Shown piece by piece: positions 1-5,349 of a stretch of 5,349 nt of DNA (positions are counted from its first letter, which is position 1; every line of letters begins with the position of its first letter). A program made the position numbers and the translations under genes. The notes below the pieces were generated by a model. It saw only the letters and a list, made by a program, of their open reading frames with translations. It did not search any database and had not been told where the DNA came from. The stretch is from Chitinophagaceae bacterium. GTDB lineage: Bacteria; Bacteroidota; Bacteroidia; Chitinophagales; Chitinophagaceae. Location of the stretch: positions 1 to 5,349 of the forward strand of contig JACFNM010000290.1 in NCBI GenBank assembly GCA_019454915.1, in the 5' to 3' direction.

Positions 1-93
1 ATTCCTTCCTAATGCCACATTGGGCTGAGCAACAATAACCTGCGCCCAAAAAACAAAAAAAGACAGGAAAGCTGTGTAAAATTTCAAACTCAT
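1..93 (-). CDS. N-terminus of a secreted protein (partial, runs off left edge)
   Basis: Reading the minus strand from the ATG at 93-91 gives 31 codons that stay open to the window edge. An in-frame TAA sits three codons upstream (102-100), so this is the first possible ATG. The peptide looks like a Sec signal peptide: a short n-region with Lys4, a hydrophobic core at about residues 5-21 rich in Phe, Val and Ala, and a likely signal peptidase I site after Ala22 (VIVA before QPN), a form common in Bacteroidota exported proteins. The first mature residues read PNVALGRN. This resembles the NVALGK/R start of F5/8 type C (discoidin-like) carbohydrate-binding domains, often found in secreted glycosidases, but eight residues are too few to assign a family. 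It is divergent from the men genes and has no obvious link to quinone synthesis. Export is well supported; the function is unknown. Confidence 0.72.
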   Translation of the reverse strand, partial: MSLKFYTAFLSFFVFWAQVIVAQPNVALGRN

Positions 94-104
94 AAACTGT
101 TACA

Positions 105-122
105 TTTTTTTAATTAAAAAAA
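105..122. repeat. 18-bp perfect AT-only palindrome upstream of the secreted-protein gene
   Basis: Seven T, AATT, then seven A form a perfect palindrome centred between 113 and 114, twelve bases before the minus-strand start codon. It has no G or C, so it would make a weak hairpin and is not a standard terminator. It could act as bent A-tract DNA or simply as an unstructured A-rich leader, which favours translation in Bacteroidota. The palindrome is seen directly; any function is inference, and AT bias alone could produce it. Confidence 0.5.
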
Positions 123-390
123 ATTCATATCTGATTTCGCCAAAGTCATAAGAGACAGTAGCAAAGTTCATTTTCCAACAAAGGTTTCGGATCAAAATAT
201 ATTCTCCTGTTTATATATATAAGAGATTGCACTTACATAAAAGTAGTAAAAATACATAAACAATAAGTGTTAGTCATTAGAAAATTATTAACAAACACAT
301 TAGTTCACCGACCACAAAACAGCCCATAATATAGCGTGAAGGAAAGAGAATACACTTTATACACCGAAAATGGCAATAGGGGAAAGAGGC

Positions 391-420
391 GCAAAGCTTA
401 GGTATTCTTCCTAATTTTGC
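391..420. promoter_or_regulatory. Imperfect inverted repeat just upstream of menF (possible operator or leader hairpin)
   Basis: GCAAA (391-395) pairs with TTTGC (416-420), and TTAGG (398-402) pairs with CCTAA (410-414). A small 2x1 internal mismatch (GC against T) separates the two five-pair blocks, and the loop is seven bases (403-409). The element ends 17 bases before the menF start codon and overlaps the TAATTTTG box at 412-419. If that box is the promoter, the repeat is more likely a DNA operator for a dimeric regulator; if transcription starts further upstream, it would be a leader RNA hairpin. Ten pairs in 30 bases are visible; function is inferred. Confidence 0.35.
412..419 (+). promoter_or_regulatory. 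Candidate -7 promoter element for the men operon
   Basis: TAATTTTG matches the Bacteroidota -7 consensus TAnnTTTG exactly and is the only exact match on the + strand between 94 and 437. No TTG or TTTG sits 17-23 bases upstream (the expected -33 position, roughly 385-394, reads AAGAGGCGCA), so the promoter would be incomplete. It would place the transcript start around 425, leaving a leader of only about a dozen bases before the TTG at 438. It is a plausible but unproven promoter. Confidence 0.3.
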
Positions 421-437
421 CACTCCAATTTTGAGCT

Positions 438-1535
438 TTGAAGAATCTCGCTGTTACCATTGGCCGGTCGTTATTTTCAAAACACATCGCTTTTTGCCTT
501 TATCGTTTTCCGGGTGAAAAGCGGCTGCGTCTCGCTATTGATGCCGGATATTTACCTCATCAGATAGAAAATACTTGCTGGATAGCTCCGTTTAGCCAGC
601 ATTCATCAGCAAAAGAGCTTTTTTTGCCCGTATTGAATCCGGAATGGATAAATTCATCATTTATCCAAAAAATTGAATCCATCCCGCCAAAGAGCCCATT
701 TCCGGATATTCCCTTACCCCCCGCTTCCTCCAAAGAAGACTATCTCCATAAAATAGCGGTGTTTTTGCAGGATATTCGGTCGGGAGTATTAGAAAAAGCG
801 ATTTTGTCGAATGTATTCTATGAAGAGAAACCTGAAAATTTTGACCCTTTTTACTGTTTTGAAGGACTTTCGGATTCCTACCCCGATACCTTTGTACACC
901 TTTTAGTACATCCTGATGCGGGTATATGGTTAGGCGCTTCACCGGAATTATTGTTGAAGAAAAAAGATCAGGAAGTGTCCATCAGGGCGATTGCCGGTAC
1001 ACAGCCCCGTAGCGAATCAAAGATTTACGAATGGAGAACGAAAGAGACGGAAGAGCATCTGATGGTTGGAAAGCATATAGAACAGGTATTTCAAAAATTC
1101 GACTTTACACTTATTGAGAAAACAGCACCTCATGACGTAGAAACGGGAAGTGTGGCCCATATCGCAACCGATTATATATATGAAGGTCATAAAGCGATTG
1201 AATTAAAACCCTTTCTCAGACAGTTGCATCCCACCCCCGCAGTAGGTGGGTGGCCGGCAAAAAAAGGAGTGGATTATATACTGGAACACGAGGGTTACGA
1301 TCGTAAATATTATTGTGGATTTATAGGAGAAACTGATTTTGAGCACACAGCCGATCTCTATATCAATATCAGAAATATGCAGATAGGGAAAGAAAAAATT
1401 GCCATTTTAGCGGGCGGAGGTTTAACGGCTGATTCAGATCCGGAGGAAGAATGGCAGGAATTGATGATGAAAAGCAAAACGATGAGCGAGAAAATTCATT
1501 CTGAAAACACATTGCAAAAAAATGGAGTTGTCTGA
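438..1535 (+). CDS. menF: Isochorismate synthase, menaquinone-specific (MenF)
   Basis: This 365-residue protein belongs to the chorismate-binding family and should convert chorismate to isochorismate in the cytoplasm, the first committed step of menaquinone synthesis. By family comparison, Lys120 (EKAILSN) is the catalytic base, Glu170 (GASPELLL) the acid, and Glu206 (EEHLMV) and Glu338 (DPEEEW) the Mg2+ ligands. The AIAGTQPR block (184-191), HPTPAVGGWP (264-273), YDRKYYCG (287-294) and LAGGGLTADSDP (324-335) are the expected family signatures. The length is usual for Bacteroidota MenF. The start is TTG: an in-frame TGA lies at 432-434, no in-frame ATG occurs before residue 209, and the YRFPGEK segment typical of the N-terminus is already at residues 22-28. 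No Shine-Dalgarno sequence is visible. The end overlaps menD by 14 bases. An EntC-type siderophore role is less likely given the men neighbours. One oddity is Asn at position 125, where many relatives have Arg (LSR). Confidence 0.93.
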   Translation: MKNLAVTIGRSLFSKHIAFCLYRFPGEKRLRLAIDAGYLPHQIENTCWIAPFSQHSSAKELFLPVLNPEWINSSFIQKIESIPPKSPFPDIPLPPASSKEDYLHKIAVFLQDIRSGVLEKAILSNVFYEEKPENFDPFYCFEGLSDSYPDTFVHLLVHPDAGIWLGASPELLLKKKDQEVSIRAIAGTQPRSESKIYEWRTKETEEHLMVGKHIEQVFQKFDFTLIEKTAPHDVETGSVAHIATDYIYEGHKAIELKPFLRQLHPTPAVGGWPAKKGVDYILEHEGYDRKYYCGFIGETDFEHTADLYINIRNMQIGKEKIAILAGGGLTADSDPEEEWQELMMKSKTMSEKIHSENTLQKNGVV

Positions 1536-3207
1536 CAAAAAAGGAATTCAGCAAATTGTATTGTCCTTCGCTGCGCTTGGGCTGAAAGAGATAGTGATTT
1601 GTCCGGGTTCACGCAATGCGCCTTTGGTAACTTCATTCAATCGCCATCCTGGCTTTCACTGCACCAGTATACGGGATGAGCGGGCTGCCGGCTTTTTTGC
1701 ATTAGGGAAAGCGCTTGCACTAAAGGAACCGGTTGCGCTGCTCTGCACCAGCGGCTCGGCACCCCTGAATTTTGGACCTTCAATAGCGGAAGCCTATTAC
1801 CAGAAAATTCCTTTAATTGTGCTCACCGCAGATCGCCCCAAAACCTGGACAGATCAGGGAGACGGGCAAACGATCAATCAAACCCATGTATTCCGCAATT
1901 ATACCCGCTTCGGGTATGAGTTAAACGGTGACGCTGCCTCACCCGCCGATTTGTGGTTTATCCGGCGTTGCGTCAGCGAGGGATTTAATAATACCCGATT
2001 TTTGAACCCGGGCCCTGTGCATTTCAATGTTCCGATGAGCGAGCCACTGTACAGAACCGAACATATTGAAGATGTGGCTCCCCGGGTTTTTACTAAAGAG
2101 TCGGTAGAAAACCGGCTTGGAGAAACGACACTAAAGAAACTTGCCTCCGTATTTTCTTCCTGTCAAAAAGTGATGATCTTAACCGGTCAGCACCCAACCG
2201 ATAAAGGCTTCCTCAACGCTGTTATCCAAATGAGCCGCTTCGATAACCTGATAGTTCTTACGGAATCTACTTCCAATATTCACCATCCGGAGTTTATCGA
2301 GCAAATTGACCGTTGCATCACCGGTTTGGATGAGGTATCCGTACAGGAGCTTCAACCGGACCTGTTAATTACGGTAGGGGGAGCAATCGTTTCCAAGAGA
2401 ATCAAATCCTTATTGCGTAATCACCATCCCTCATTTCACTGGCATATTGACCCTTTTGATTCCACAATGGATACCTATCAATCGCTCACTAATGCAATCT
2501 CAATGGATCCCGCCGCTTTTTTTAACCAGTTGCATCCCTATATTAATATAGTCTCTTCAGATTATAAGAAAAAATGGCTGCAGCTAAAAGAAAAAAAAGA
2601 AATACGGCACGATCATTTCATCGGCCATAGTAAGTACAGTGACCTGAAGGTGTTTCACGAGATATATCAACATCTGCCTGACACCACCGTTTTGCATATT
2701 GCCAATAGTTCCCCTATCCGGTACGCCCAGTTATTTTCCCAGACCAACGAAACCTATTGCAACCGGGGCGCCAGCGGCATTGACGGATGTACTGCGACGG
2801 CCATGGGAACTGCTGCCGCGCTTCCCCATAAAAATCATCTGTTGATAACCGGAGATGTAGCATTTCATTACGACGTGAATGGATTATGGAATGATGAGCA
2901 TATTCAAAACCTTAAAATCATCATTATCAATAATGGTGGCGGAGGAATTTTCAGAATTATCGAAGGTCCCGATGAAGCTGAAGAAAGAGCATTATTCTAT
3001 GAGACGGCTATGAAAACAAATGCGGAAAAAATAGCTGCCCATTATAATTGGAATTATCTTGCGGTGAAAGAGGAACAACAACTTACCGGCAGGTTAAGTG
3101 AATTCTTCCGTTCCGAAAGAAAAAGAACCATTTTAGAAATATTTACGGACGCGGACACAAACCCTGCAGTGTTGAAAGCCTATTGGGCATCTTTGAATGA
3201 AAGCTAA
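1522..3207 (+). CDS. menD: 2-succinyl-5-enolpyruvyl-6-hydroxy-3-cyclohexene-1-carboxylate synthase (MenD)
   Basis: MenD is a cytoplasmic thiamine-diphosphate and Mg2+ enzyme that decarboxylates 2-oxoglutarate and adds the resulting unit to isochorismate, giving SEPHCHC. The 561-residue length is typical. The N-terminal Pyr domain shows CPGSRNAPL (27-35) with the substrate-binding Ser30 and Arg31, and DERAAGFFALG (52-62), where Glu53 should activate the cofactor. TSGSA is at 76-80 and ADRP at 103-106. The C-terminal PP domain has ANSSPIR (394-400), NRGASGIDG (414-422) and a cofactor/metal site from GD (444-445) through DVNGLW to NN (470-471), the MenD form of the GDG...NN motif. Arg400 and Arg415 match the substrate-binding arginines of the E. 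coli enzyme. The ATG at 1522 lies inside the end of menF, directly after a run of A, and places the conserved SDKK...QQ N-terminus correctly. The overlap suggests translational coupling. Confidence 0.97.
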   Translation: MELSDKKGIQQIVLSFAALGLKEIVICPGSRNAPLVTSFNRHPGFHCTSIRDERAAGFFALGKALALKEPVALLCTSGSAPLNFGPSIAEAYYQKIPLIVLTADRPKTWTDQGDGQTINQTHVFRNYTRFGYELNGDAASPADLWFIRRCVSEGFNNTRFLNPGPVHFNVPMSEPLYRTEHIEDVAPRVFTKESVENRLGETTLKKLASVFSSCQKVMILTGQHPTDKGFLNAVIQMSRFDNLIVLTESTSNIHHPEFIEQIDRCITGLDEVSVQELQPDLLITVGGAIVSKRIKSLLRNHHPSFHWHIDPFDSTMDTYQSLTNAISMDPAAFFNQLHPYINIVSSDYKKKWLQLKEKKEIRHDHFIGHSKYSDLKVFHEIYQHLPDTTVLHIANSSPIRYAQLFSQTNETYCNRGASGIDGCTATAMGTAAALPHKNHLLITGDVAFHYDVNGLWNDEHIQNLKIIIINNGGGGIFRIIEGPDEAEERALFYETAMKTNAEKIAAHYNWNYLAVKEEQQLTGRLSEFFRSERKRTILEIFTDADTNPAVLKAYWASLNES

Positions 3208-3212
3208 AGCTA

Positions 3213-4055
3213 ATGAATAAGATACAGTGGAAAACCATTAAGGAATACGACGATATCACTTTTAAATATTGCGATGGTGTGGCACGAATCGCATTCAATC
3301 GTCCCGAAGTGAGAAATGCGTTTCGCCCCGAAACGGTTAGCGCATTGCTGGATGCGCTGGTCATCAGTCATGAGTCTCAGGAAATTGGTGTGGTATTGAT
3401 TAGCGGAGAAGGGCCTTCGCCTAAAGACGGTGTATGGGCATTTTGCTCCGGCGGCGACCAGCGGGTGCGTGATAAAACAGGATATAAAGGTGGTGATGGC
3501 ATAAATCGCTTTAATATTTTGGATGTTCAGCGGCAAATCCGGTTTATGAACAAAGTAGTCATCGCTGTAGTACCCGGTTGGGCAGTGGGTGGCGGACACA
3601 GTCTTCACGTAGTATGTGACTTAACGCTCGCGAGTAAAGAACACGCTGTCTTCAAACAAACGGACGTCAATGTGGCCAGTGTTGACGGGGGATTCGGTTC
3701 CGCTTACCTCGCCAGGCAGGTAGGTCAAAAGCGCGCCCGGGAAATTTTCTTCTTAGGTAAATCTTATTCAGCATCGGAAGCCTATGAAATGGGTATGGTA
3801 AATGCCGTTGTCCCCCACGGCCAGTTAGAAGAAACCGCTTTTGAATGGGCGCAGGAGATTTTAACCAAAAGCCCCACTGCTATCAAAATGTCCAAATTTG
3901 CCCTGAACTTAATTGATGACGGACTGGTAGGGCAACAGGTTTATGCCGGTGAAGCCACCCGGTTAATTTACGGTACAGGAGAAGCGGAAGAAGGACGGGA
4001 TGCCTTCCTGGAAAAGAGAAAACCTGACTTTCAAAAATTTCCTAAATTCCCTTAG
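3213..4055 (+). CDS. menB: 1,4-dihydroxy-2-naphthoyl-CoA synthase (MenB)
   Basis: MenB is a crotonase-fold enzyme that cyclises o-succinylbenzoyl-CoA to 1,4-dihydroxy-2-naphthoyl-CoA in the cytoplasm. The 280-residue protein is full length. It shows FNRPEVRNAFRP (28-39), the CoA/oxyanion segment FCSGGDQ (77-83), the GWAVGGGHSLHVVCDL block (122-137) and the active-site segment TDVNVASVDGG (150-160). The C-terminus IYGTGEAEEGRDAFLEKRKP is typical of MenB, with Tyr253 at the position of the conserved catalytic tyrosine. Asp151 is at the position that is Gly in E. coli MenB and Asp185 in M. tuberculosis MenB. This marks the bicarbonate-independent type II class, in which the side chain replaces bound bicarbonate. 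Ser156 and Asp158 are kept, but Val157 stands where Phe is usual. The gene starts five bases after menD with no clear ribosome binding site, consistent with one operon. Confidence 0.97.
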   Translation: MNKIQWKTIKEYDDITFKYCDGVARIAFNRPEVRNAFRPETVSALLDALVISHESQEIGVVLISGEGPSPKDGVWAFCSGGDQRVRDKTGYKGGDGINRFNILDVQRQIRFMNKVVIAVVPGWAVGGGHSLHVVCDLTLASKEHAVFKQTDVNVASVDGGFGSAYLARQVGQKRAREIFFLGKSYSASEAYEMGMVNAVVPHGQLEETAFEWAQEILTKSPTAIKMSKFALNLIDDGLVGQQVYAGEATRLIYGTGEAEEGRDAFLEKRKPDFQKFPKFP

Positions 4056-4066
4056 CTAAAAACGAT

Positions 4067-4969
4067 ATGGCTTCTGTTTCTGCCTGGTTAATCACTTTCC
4101 GTTTACGCACTTTACCGCTGGCTCTTTCTACGGTCATTTTGGGAAGCTTACTTGCCGCATTTCATTATCGCTTTAACCGGAGCGTATTTATCTGGGCGAT
4201 ATTAACCACTCTCTTTCTTCAGATTCTGAGCAACCTCGCCAATGATTATGGAGACGCAGTACATGGGGTAGATAATCAGGGGAGAACCGGACCCAAAAGG
4301 AGCTTACAGGCAGGACTGATTACACTCAGGCAGATGCAAATAATGATTATTGTCTTTATTCTGCTTTCTCTGATTTCCGGTATCTTTCTAATCATCGAAG
4401 GTACTCAAAATATGCAGTTGTCCTATGGGCTGTTTTTTTTCGTACTGGGTATCGCAGCAATTATCGCTGCCCTAAAATATACAATGGGAAAGAATCCCTA
4501 TGGGTATGCGGGATTAGGCGATATTGCCGTTTTTATCTTTTTTGGATTAGTGGGAGTAGTCGGCACCTATTATTTGCATACGCATCAATTAACCATTGCT
4601 GAATTACTGCCCGCAGTATCTATCGGCTGTTTTAGTACCGGTGTATTGAATTTAAATAATATGCGTGACCGGCAAAATGATGCAATCTCCGGCAAACACA
4701 CTTTAGTTGTGAAAATAGGCATCCGGAAAGCCAGAATATATCACGCTGTCCTGTTGATTACCGGCATGATAACAGCAACAGGTTATAGTATACAAAGTGG
4801 AGCATCAGTATGGCAATGGATATATGTAATTTCATTTGCAGGTATGATTAGAAGCATCATCGTCGTATTCAACTCCAAAGACGCTTCGGCATTGGACCCT
4901 GAATTGAAGTACCTTGCACTAAGCACTTTGCTGTTTGCCGTGCTTTTTGGTGTGGGATTAATTCTTTAA
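4067..4969 (+). CDS. menA: 1,4-dihydroxy-2-naphthoate polyprenyltransferase (MenA)
   Basis: MenA is an integral inner-membrane prenyltransferase of the UbiA family that attaches the polyprenyl chain to DHNA, losing CO2, to give demethylmenaquinone. The 300-residue protein is of normal length and very hydrophobic, with about eight or nine likely membrane segments (for example near 17-33, 39-57, 90-110, 119-136, 150-169, 180-195, 224-241, 248-268 and 282-300). The first Asp-rich, Mg2+-diphosphate motif is NDYGD (59-63), followed by GPKRSLQAG (75-83), a MenA hallmark. The second is NNMRDRQND (197-205) followed by GKHTL. YTMGKNPYGYAGLGD (138-152) also fits MenA rather than UbiA or haem O synthase. 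The ATG at 4067, 11 bases after the menB stop, puts the WLITFRLRTLP start where the family has it. A methyltransferase (MenG/UbiE) to finish the pathway is not in the window. Confidence 0.95.
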   Translation: MASVSAWLITFRLRTLPLALSTVILGSLLAAFHYRFNRSVFIWAILTTLFLQILSNLANDYGDAVHGVDNQGRTGPKRSLQAGLITLRQMQIMIIVFILLSLISGIFLIIEGTQNMQLSYGLFFFVLGIAAIIAALKYTMGKNPYGYAGLGDIAVFIFFGLVGVVGTYYLHTHQLTIAELLPAVSIGCFSTGVLNLNNMRDRQNDAISGKHTLVVKIGIRKARIYHAVLLITGMITATGYSIQSGASVWQWIYVISFAGMIRSIIVVFNSKDASALDPELKYLALSTLLFAVLFGVGLIL

Positions 4970-5034
4970 AATTCTTCAAAAGTTGACTATCCCGTCCTTT
5001 AATAGAAGAAAGAAAAACATCAGCTACATGCTAA
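4970..5034 (+). other. Short gap between menA and menC without visible terminator
   Basis: These 65 bases are the largest gap inside the men cluster. I see no GC-rich hairpin followed by T, and no TAnnTTTG box. A TTGACT at 4983-4988 resembles a sigma-70 -35 box, but the nearest TAATAG is only 11 bases downstream and Bacteroidota use another consensus. Read-through from menA into menC is the simplest reading. Confidence 0.5.
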
Positions 5035-5349
5035 ATGAAGTTGTTTATGCAATGTTTTTTCAAAAAATATACGCTGCATTTTAAGAAGCCCGGAGGCACA
5101 TCGAGAGGTACACTGTATAATAAGGACACCTATTTTATTTTTTTAAAAGACAAAAACAAACTTGCCATAGGTGAATGCAACCGTTTTATTCATCTCTCCT
5201 ATGACGACCGCGATAACTATGAAGAAAAACTTACAGAAGTATGCCAACAGTTACCGGAAAAAATGGAGAATATCCTTCCAAATCTTAAAGATTGGCCTTC
5301 TGTTTCCTTTGGAGTAGAAACAGTGATTAAAGACTTCAGAAATGGAGGC
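5035..5349 (+). CDS. menC: o-Succinylbenzoate synthase (MenC), N-terminal part, runs off right edge
   Basis: MenC is an enolase-superfamily enzyme that dehydrates SHCHC to o-succinylbenzoate. Only 105 codons are present, roughly the first 30% of a usual protein of about 340-350 residues. Numbered from 5035, YTLHFKKP (12-19), GTSRG (21-25), IGEC (45-48), LSYDDRDNYEEKL (54-66) and SVSFGVET (89-96) match the N-terminal capping domain of Bacteroidota MenC. The barrel domain with the catalytic lysines and the three acidic metal ligands lies beyond the window, so activity cannot be judged. Two starts are possible: ATG at 5035, or ATG at 5047, which is preceded by a weak GAAG six bases upstream and gives the N-terminal length more usual in relatives. 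The gene follows menA in the same direction and probably belongs to the same transcript. Confidence 0.9.
   Translation, partial: MKLFMQCFFKKYTLHFKKPGGTSRGTLYNKDTYFIFLKDKNKLAIGECNRFIHLSYDDRDNYEEKLTEVCQQLPEKMENILPNLKDWPSVSFGVETVIKDFRNGG

Larger units (their letters stand above)
94..437. other. AT-rich divergent intergenic region
   Basis: This 344-base gap separates the minus-strand secreted-protein gene from menF and should contain the promoters for both. I see no tRNA, no riboswitch-like conserved core, no GC-stem/T-run terminator and no convincing small gene. The left part (104-123) is an AT-only palindrome. The middle (about 200-310) is low-complexity AT with no structure I would defend. 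The right end (391-420) holds an imperfect inverted repeat overlapping a -7-like box. For the minus-strand gene, a weak promoter candidate is TTTTG (minus strand, 197-193), a 23-base spacer, then GAACTTTG (169-162), one base off the Bacteroidota TAnnTTTG box; this is only a guess. A 14-codon ATG frame at 370-414 has no support. Confidence 0.7.

Noticed and set aside
230..269. CACTTA...TAAGTG inverted repeat and two ACATAAA copies (235-241, 254-260)
   Set aside because: The arms are only six or seven bases in AT-rich low-complexity DNA, which is expected by chance.
370..414. A 14-codon ATG frame upstream of menF as a possible leader peptide
   Set aside because: It has no codon enrichment suggesting attenuation and no ribosome binding site, and its stop falls inside the -7-like box, so it may not be transcribed.
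661..942. A 93-codon minus-strand frame inside menF
   Set aside because: It is opposite conserved menF coding sequence, with low-complexity composition and no family resemblance.
1230..1250. CCCACC...GGTGGG hairpin inside menF
   Set aside because: It encodes the conserved HPTPAVGG motif, so the symmetry is explained by protein constraint; there is no T-run after it.
1369..1554. A 61-codon minus-strand frame across the menF/menD junction
   Set aside because: It is Phe/Ser-rich because it is antisense to Lys/Glu-rich coding sequence; there is no independent support.
3143..3364. A 73-codon minus-strand frame across the menD/menB junction
   Set aside because: It is antisense to two real genes and has no motif or start signal.
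3210..3608. A 132-codon open frame on the minus strand inside menB
   Set aside because: It lies entirely opposite a clearly functional menB, has no recognisable motif, and reads as a shadow of the coding sequence.
4983..5006. TTGACT plus TAATAG as an internal promoter for menC
   Set aside because: The spacing is 11 bases rather than about 17, and this consensus is not the main one in Bacteroidota.
5028..5084. An 18-codon ATG frame overlapping the start of menC
   Set aside because: It is out of frame with menC, very short and without any supporting signal.

Overview
This window carries most of a menaquinone (vitamin K2) biosynthesis cluster, all on the + strand: menF (isochorismate synthase), menD (SEPHCHC synthase), menB (DHNA-CoA synthase), menA (DHNA prenyltransferase) and the first third or so of menC (o-succinylbenzoate synthase), which runs off the right edge. 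The protein sequences (for example the MenC N-terminus with YTLHFKKP and GTSRG, and the MenD and MenB variants), the moderate-to-low GC, the absence of clear Shine-Dalgarno sequences and a TAnnTTTG-type -7 box all point to a member of the Bacteroidota. I cannot place it below phylum with confidence.

Layout. Bases 1-93 (minus strand) are the first 31 codons of a divergent gene for an exported protein with a clear signal peptide; the rest lies off the left edge. Bases 94-437 are an AT-rich divergent intergenic region holding the promoters of both directions, an 18-bp AT-only palindrome near the minus-strand gene, and an imperfect inverted repeat overlapping a -7-like box just before menF. From 438 the men genes are tightly packed: menF and menD overlap by 14 nt, menD and menB are 5 nt apart, menB and menA 11 nt apart, and menC starts about 65 nt after menA with no visible terminator between them. 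They are very probably one transcript.

How the genes work together. MenF turns chorismate into isochorismate; MenD adds a succinyl-semialdehyde unit from 2-oxoglutarate; MenC (after MenH, not seen here) makes o-succinylbenzoate; MenE (not seen here, probably downstream) makes the CoA ester; MenB closes the naphthoquinone ring; MenA attaches the prenyl tail at the membrane. The product carries electrons in respiration.

I see no undescribed system here. The core is a conserved housekeeping pathway. The points worth a second look are the menF control region and its TTG start, the A7 run at the menF/menD overlap, a few residue substitutions in MenF and MenB, and the truncated secreted protein on the left.
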